From: Sanguinoderma infundibulare
Taxonomy: Eukaryota; Basidiomycota; Agaricomycetes; Polyporales; Polyporaceae
Direction of reading: 5' to 3'
Length of the DNA: 64,000 nt
Assembly: GCA_032821775.1 (NCBI GenBank)
Contig: JAVLRN010000006.1
Span: 1,984,001 to 2,048,000, forward strand
The notes under the pieces are model-generated. The model was not told the DNA's origin. It saw only the letters and a program-made list of their open reading frames with translations, and searched no databases. Positions 59,026-64,000 of the stretch are shown here, piece by piece (the stretch's first letter is position 1; every line of letters starts with the position of its first letter). The position numbers were made by a program, and so were the translations under genes.

Positions 59026-62000
59026 CCAGGGTGTGCGAAGAGAAGGCGAGAGAAGATCCCCCATAAACAAGGTTCGGGTTTACATACGCATCCACAGCTG
59101 GGCACGTGTGCTGCGGGGGCTCGGGAGTGGGAGTGGGAGCGGGTACTGACGGCACCAAGGCAGGGAATGGGAATGGGAAAAGGAAATCTGGAGCTGGCGG
59201 GAAGGCTTCCACGCCGGTGCTCTGACAGAGACGCAGAGAAGACCGAAGACGAGCACTGGGAGATCCGGCGACTGGCAGAAGCCTTCGGGAGCGATGGGAA
59301 CGCGGGAGACGGCGCACGGGATTGATTCGGGGATGACGCGAGCGCGCACGGCCGAGCGGGTCTGTGAAGCGGGCGGACGCGGGGGCGTGTGTCCGCCAGG
59401 GTGTCAGCTGGAGCCTGGGAGGAGGAGGGGAGGCTTCGTGCTTCCTGCCTTCTTGCGACTGTCGCAGGGAAACGCGCAGAGAAGTCGAAGGCGCCTGTTC
59501 AACGACAGGACGGCTGGCGTGGGACAGTGAGTGTGTATGAGCGTGGGGAAGATTGAAACGGACGGGAAGAGGTTTCGTTTTTGCAGCCTGAGCCAGAGAG
59601 ATAGGGAACCGGCCGCGGCGAGACCAGGAAGGGATCATCGGTCGCCAGCGAGAATATTGAGGCCAGAACTTGGTGCGGAGGTCCCCGTTCGCGTTCGCAG
59701 ACTCGGGGCTCGAGAGGCAGCCAGACTGCAGGGACGCGACTCAATAGGATTGCTACGGAAAAGGCAACGTCAATGCACAAACTACGTCGCCCGCGTGTTC
59801 GTCGACCACGGACAAGAAATACTGGAAGGGCGCGTGGGGGTGGGAAGCTGGGCGAAGGCGAGCGAGTGCACCCGCGCGTATTCAGCGCCCCCCCGGTGTT
59901 CTGGTCGGGTTGCGTCATGGGTCGCACGCACGACCCTCCGGAGGATAGTCTCCCGGGCGCGGCGTGTACACGCGTGCACACGCCTAGCCCCGGCTTGCAG
60001 TCGTCGACGGACAAGCTGAGGGCTATAAGGAGCAGGTGAGATCCAGCCCATCGCGCGCAGACGCAACAACAGGCAGGGATCAACAACACCGGGGGACCGT
60101 GTCTAGCGTTGACGCAACCCAAGTTGGCGTCGACCGTCGTGCGCGGGCGGATATGTGGACGTGCGCGCGCTCGTGTCTGCAGATTCGGAGATGGCTGGAC
60201 GGAGAAGACGAAATAAGGTGGGAAGGAGCATTGAAGTCGGTCCCGCCGAGTGCCTTCTCCGCTCGGCATGATTCCACGGGAAACGTCGTACAAGGAGAAA
60301 CATACATACCTTATGTCATTCCAGCAATCCAACCCACGAGTTCCATCCTCTGTGCCATGCGTACGAAGAACGGGTGAAGGGACTCGTCAGATCCAACAAA
60401 TCTCGCGCATAATGGGTCCTTCGTACGCGTGGCGCGGAGTCGGACAAGCAGGAACACGCGTGTGTGATATCGCCCTGTGCGCGGACTCGGGCCGGACAGA
60501 GATGAGTGTCGATGGGAGAGGAGGTATATCCCAGGCGCGGATATGGAATGTGCTGTGGAAATGATCACGAAAGAATCAGAATCCTCGGACGCTGAACGAA
60601 CGCGGATCGGAAGAAGGACGAGTGTATTCATGGGCTATTGCGTCCGGACGGGGATGAACCATTCTTGCGCCGCGCGTCGGCGGTGCGCATCGAGTGCAAG
60701 CCGTGCGAGATATCGTGCGGAGAGGAACGCTGTGGGCGATGGAAAGGAAGTCAGGTGTTGAAAGAAGGAAGGAAGACGTCGGGGAACGCGTGCCGCAGAG
60801 AGGTGGAAGCAATATTGCGAGCTTCAATCTCAAACCTGACGCAAGTCCTCCGTACAAGCTGACGTGAAGCGCTTGTCGGCGTGCGTCATGATCATGCGCG
60901 TACATAGATAGCCACGGACGCCGACGCGGGGCACGCGCTGTGAAGGAAAAAAGTAACGCTGTGGCGCCAGACAAACATCGGCTGGAACAGTGGAACGTGA
61001 TGAGCAGAGAACATGGAGAAGCACGAACGAGACACGGGAACGAAACCCAAATGCGCCAATTCATTAGAGGGTCCGGAGCGGATCGAGAGCCAAAGGACGA
61101 GCGATGCTTCGAGAAGAGCGCAAAACAATAAGGATAAGCACGAAGCGCACGGGCGGATACAGGGCCGCCGCTGGAAGGGGCGGAAAGAAAGTCGAGAAGG
61201 AGTGCACGTTCCCAGTTGGGAGCGCCGGTAAATATCGACAGGGAGCGGGCCACGCCCCACGGACGGTCGGATATGGGCCCTGGCCGAGTTTCAGGAAGGC
61301 GCGGAAGTTGAAAAGAGGCTGCAAGGTTGAGGCCGGTCATCGTCGAGACTGTGAAGACCGGAGGGGGTGGTGGGAGCGGGTGGGAGGCCGGTGTTTGGCC
61401 AAAGGATTGGTAACTGGCGGCAGCCGTTTGAATGATGAACGGCGAGCAGCGAATAGGAGCATAGGACGAGCGTCCGACGAAAAAACGATTTGATATCGCG
61501 ATGTTCGGATGCGGACAGAAGCAGAAGTCCTAGCCAGACCGGTCCTTGTCCCTCGGATGCGTGATCGCCGTTTGCTGAAAGGCGCGACAGAGCCTCGCCG
61601 CACGCTGATCGCGCTGGAATGTGTGCGCCCCAGATATGCATGAAAATAATCTGATTATTCTGACGACGATGATACGCTCGGAGAGAATAGAACGCACGGG
61701 GCACAAATGTGGAGGACGTGCACATGCGCGCGCCACGCAGTGTTGTATACACCTGTGGGCGCACTTTGATGTGCAGCCTGGAAGACCGGGCTTACCTCAC
61801 AAGCCCAGCGGAGGCGCTCCCAACCCCGCAACTTCATCTCCCTGTAGGTATGGCACTAACCACCTACGTGGCCGTTCTGATTTGCACGGGGACCCCGGCG
61901 CCAGTCGTCGTAACATTGACACTGACATGGGGAAACGGGACGCGATCGCGAGCGGGCTGGCGCTCATCGATCATCTCCTGCGTGGCGCGCGAAAAGAGGC

Positions 62001-62994
62001 GCGAGCAGAGCGCGAAGGCGCGGTCGCGCCCTCGGACACCCAGTTGAGACGGAATATGCCCGAGCACACATATGTCGTTCAGCCACAATGAGGACAACGC
62101 AAGTGGCGCTTTGCCGAGTTTTACAACCTTCGAACCCTTGAAGCATGATGCACCATCGGGAGCGACATCGATATCGACGTGGCGATATGAGAACAGGACC
62201 TATCAGAAGTATGAGCATTCATTAAACGAACCCTGAGGGACCCGCCCGCAGGGAACCAGCCACCCCAAGCCGAACGTGGGCTGCAAATCTGGCGGCGGCA
62301 CCACTGACACCATCATCGGCGTGCAGGGATGTCTGCTCGATCTCTTGCTGGCTTCTTTCTTACTCGTCATAGACGATGGACGCACCTGTTTGATCTCTTC
62401 CGTAAACCATCGCTCTAACACAGCGCTATGTCCGGGGATAGCGAGTGGCACTGGGATTTGCGACTGGGCCCCGACACGAGTTCACGCATGGTTCTATTTC
62501 CGGGTACAGTCAGCCTTATGGTAATCGCGTCTGCGCACTCACAGCAATGCCATATTGACCTATGTTTGTTGAGGCCCATGGGAATTCGAAGCGTCCTATG
62601 TGTCGCTACGTAGTCAGACAAAGAATAACGCGCTGCGCACCCTGTAAGAAGGTATGACGCCGAGATTCACTTCCTGGGAAGGAACGACGCATAAGCAGGG
62701 CTGGGGCTTGTGACACGACATCTAGGCGAAGCCACAGATTCGAAGCTTCCCGAGTTGCGAACATCGACATGGCGCAAGCGCAAGAAGCTCCCCCACAGCC
62801 CTTCGAAGGAGCTGCGTCTGGCTTCACTGGGCCGCCATGTCTGATAAGCTGCGCAGGTCTGATGAGCCCGAAGCGTTGTAGAAGACAATCGGATCGGAGG
62901 TCATGCTTACCTTGAGTCTTCCACAACCCTGTCTGGGCGGCCTCGGCTAGTCCAACTCCCAAGCATGACGACATGATGCGTTCACAGACGGCTG

Positions 62995-63006
62995 ACCGGT
63001 ACCGGT
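62995..63006. promoter_or_regulatory. ACCGGTACCGGT palindrome
   Basis: A perfect 12-bp palindrome identical to the one at 23156-23167, here flanked by TG and GACC. Candidate regulator site, shared with other intergenic regions of the window. Confidence 0.4.
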
Positions 63007-64000
63007 GACCCACATCCTGCGCCTGAACCACTGCAGGTTCCCGGGACTGGATCAAGGGACGACTCGGCTCGCTTTGAGACGCTGTGTCTCGTTCGCGCTG
63101 ATTTGAGGAGAAAACATGCGTTTCCCGGTGGCCGGACGCCGTGGATCAAGTGCCGATGGGATAGGGATAAGGATGGCAAGATACGTTGACGCCACATCAT
63201 CGAAGGCGACTCCGAGGCTTCCAATCCGACATCGGGACGATCGGTGCTCGGCACCACTGATGCTGTCGCCCACTCGTGATATCGCGTCCAGTTCGGCACA
63301 AGGGTTCGGAGCGATCGAGTGTGGTTCCATGTTGGACGAGCGACCTCGGGATATACGCTGACGGCCTGAGGCTGCGACTGCCGAAACGGACACGCGGCGC
63401 ACAGCGCGAGCGAGATCACCGCAGGTGACTGTCGACGGTCAGCTGCTGCAGCACGGAAGGCGTCACTTTAGGGCTGGGCAGGCGTCGTAGCAAACATGTA
63501 CGTACATACGGCAGATGATGGATGCGACGTTGCTGCAGGATGGCGACCCATGCGTGGCGGAGTTCATTTCGTGGGCCTCGGCGGGCCGTGGCGAGATGTG
63601 TTGCGCCAGACTGGTTTTGCCAACGGTCGTTGCGCGCGGTGCGCCACCCGCTGACTTTGGTCGCTGGGGAGCTTCCCAGCGAGGCCTGTTGTGTTGTCGT
63701 GAGAAGATCACGGACATAGGGTCTATGCAAGGTCGTTCCCCGTCCTTGGCTGGTTCGGGTGCCGGGTCGAACGGAAAGCGACTGTGTTGGGCAGGAACAA
63801 GTCAGCACGGTGGTTGGTGACATGTGGGAGGGAAGCAAGGGGCTCAGGGACGCGACAAGCATGCACGCAGCAATGTCTGTCCGGAGGCGTGATAGGGCGA
63901 GAGAGTTTAATGTATCCCTTTTGCCATCGCTCTGCCTCGGGGTCGCTTCGGGGAAGGGCGTTGTGAAGGACGGCGACACGATCGACTCAAGCAAAACGAG

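Larger units (their letters stand above)
57136..64000. other. 6.9-kb region without a supportable gene
   Basis: Downstream of the Con7-like gene. The first kilobase is probably its 3' region. From about 58.8 to 61.5 kb the plus strand is purine-rich, giving long Ser/Pro/Arg frames on the minus strand (for example 60332-59499, 277 codons) that show no domain. Frames between 61.5 and 64 kb are short. No RNA gene or mobile element was recognised. Confidence 0.4.

Noticed and set aside
59499..60332. Minus-strand 277-codon frame
   Set aside because: Low-complexity, no domain, and lies in the purine-skewed block; no splice or start support.

Overview
This window is nuclear DNA from a filamentous fungus, almost certainly a mushroom-forming basidiomycete (Agaricomycetes). 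Genes are split by many short GT-AG introns, mostly 44-78 nt. Gene content is eukaryotic: kinetochore, INO80, ELMO, Zn2Cys6 and Con7-type proteins, plus a proline tRNA with a short intron. F-box/LRR-like proteins and a large zinc-finger DDE transposase-like protein are typical of agaricomycete genomes. Exon boundaries were worked out by hand from splice signals, reading-frame phase and protein continuity. No transcript data or database search was available.

Layout. 1-16.5 kb is compact. It holds a 3'-truncated tRNA pseudouridine synthase PUS1 (-), methylenetetrahydrofolate reductase (+), an F-box protein (-), an unrecognised protein (+), an 11-exon transposase-like gene with an open frame (+) and the kinetochore protein Sos7 (+). 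17.5-18.4 kb is a broken F-box-like pseudogene. 19-29.5 kb carries an ELMO/CED-12 protein (-), a large disordered protein with an RVxF-like motif (+) and a Zn2Cys6 transcription factor (-). 29.5-34.7 kb has no gene I can support. 34.7-41.5 kb holds tRNA-Pro(AGG) (-), the INO80 subunit Arp8 (+) and a RING-finger protein (-). 41.5-64 kb contains a single convincing gene, a Con7-like C2H2 transcription factor at 54.5-57.1 kb. It sits between about 13 kb and 6.9 kb of sequence with no supportable gene.

The neighbours do not form one pathway. They are housekeeping genes (tRNA modification, folate/methionine metabolism, chromosome segregation, chromatin remodelling, small-GTPase signalling) mixed with regulators and lineage-specific or mobile sequence. 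No biosynthetic cluster, CRISPR array, rRNA or LTR retrotransposon was recognised. The points most worth following up are the uninterrupted transposase-like gene, two microexons (13 and 15 nt) that split zinc-binding motifs, the gene desert around the Con7-like regulator, and a repeated ACCGGTACC palindrome.
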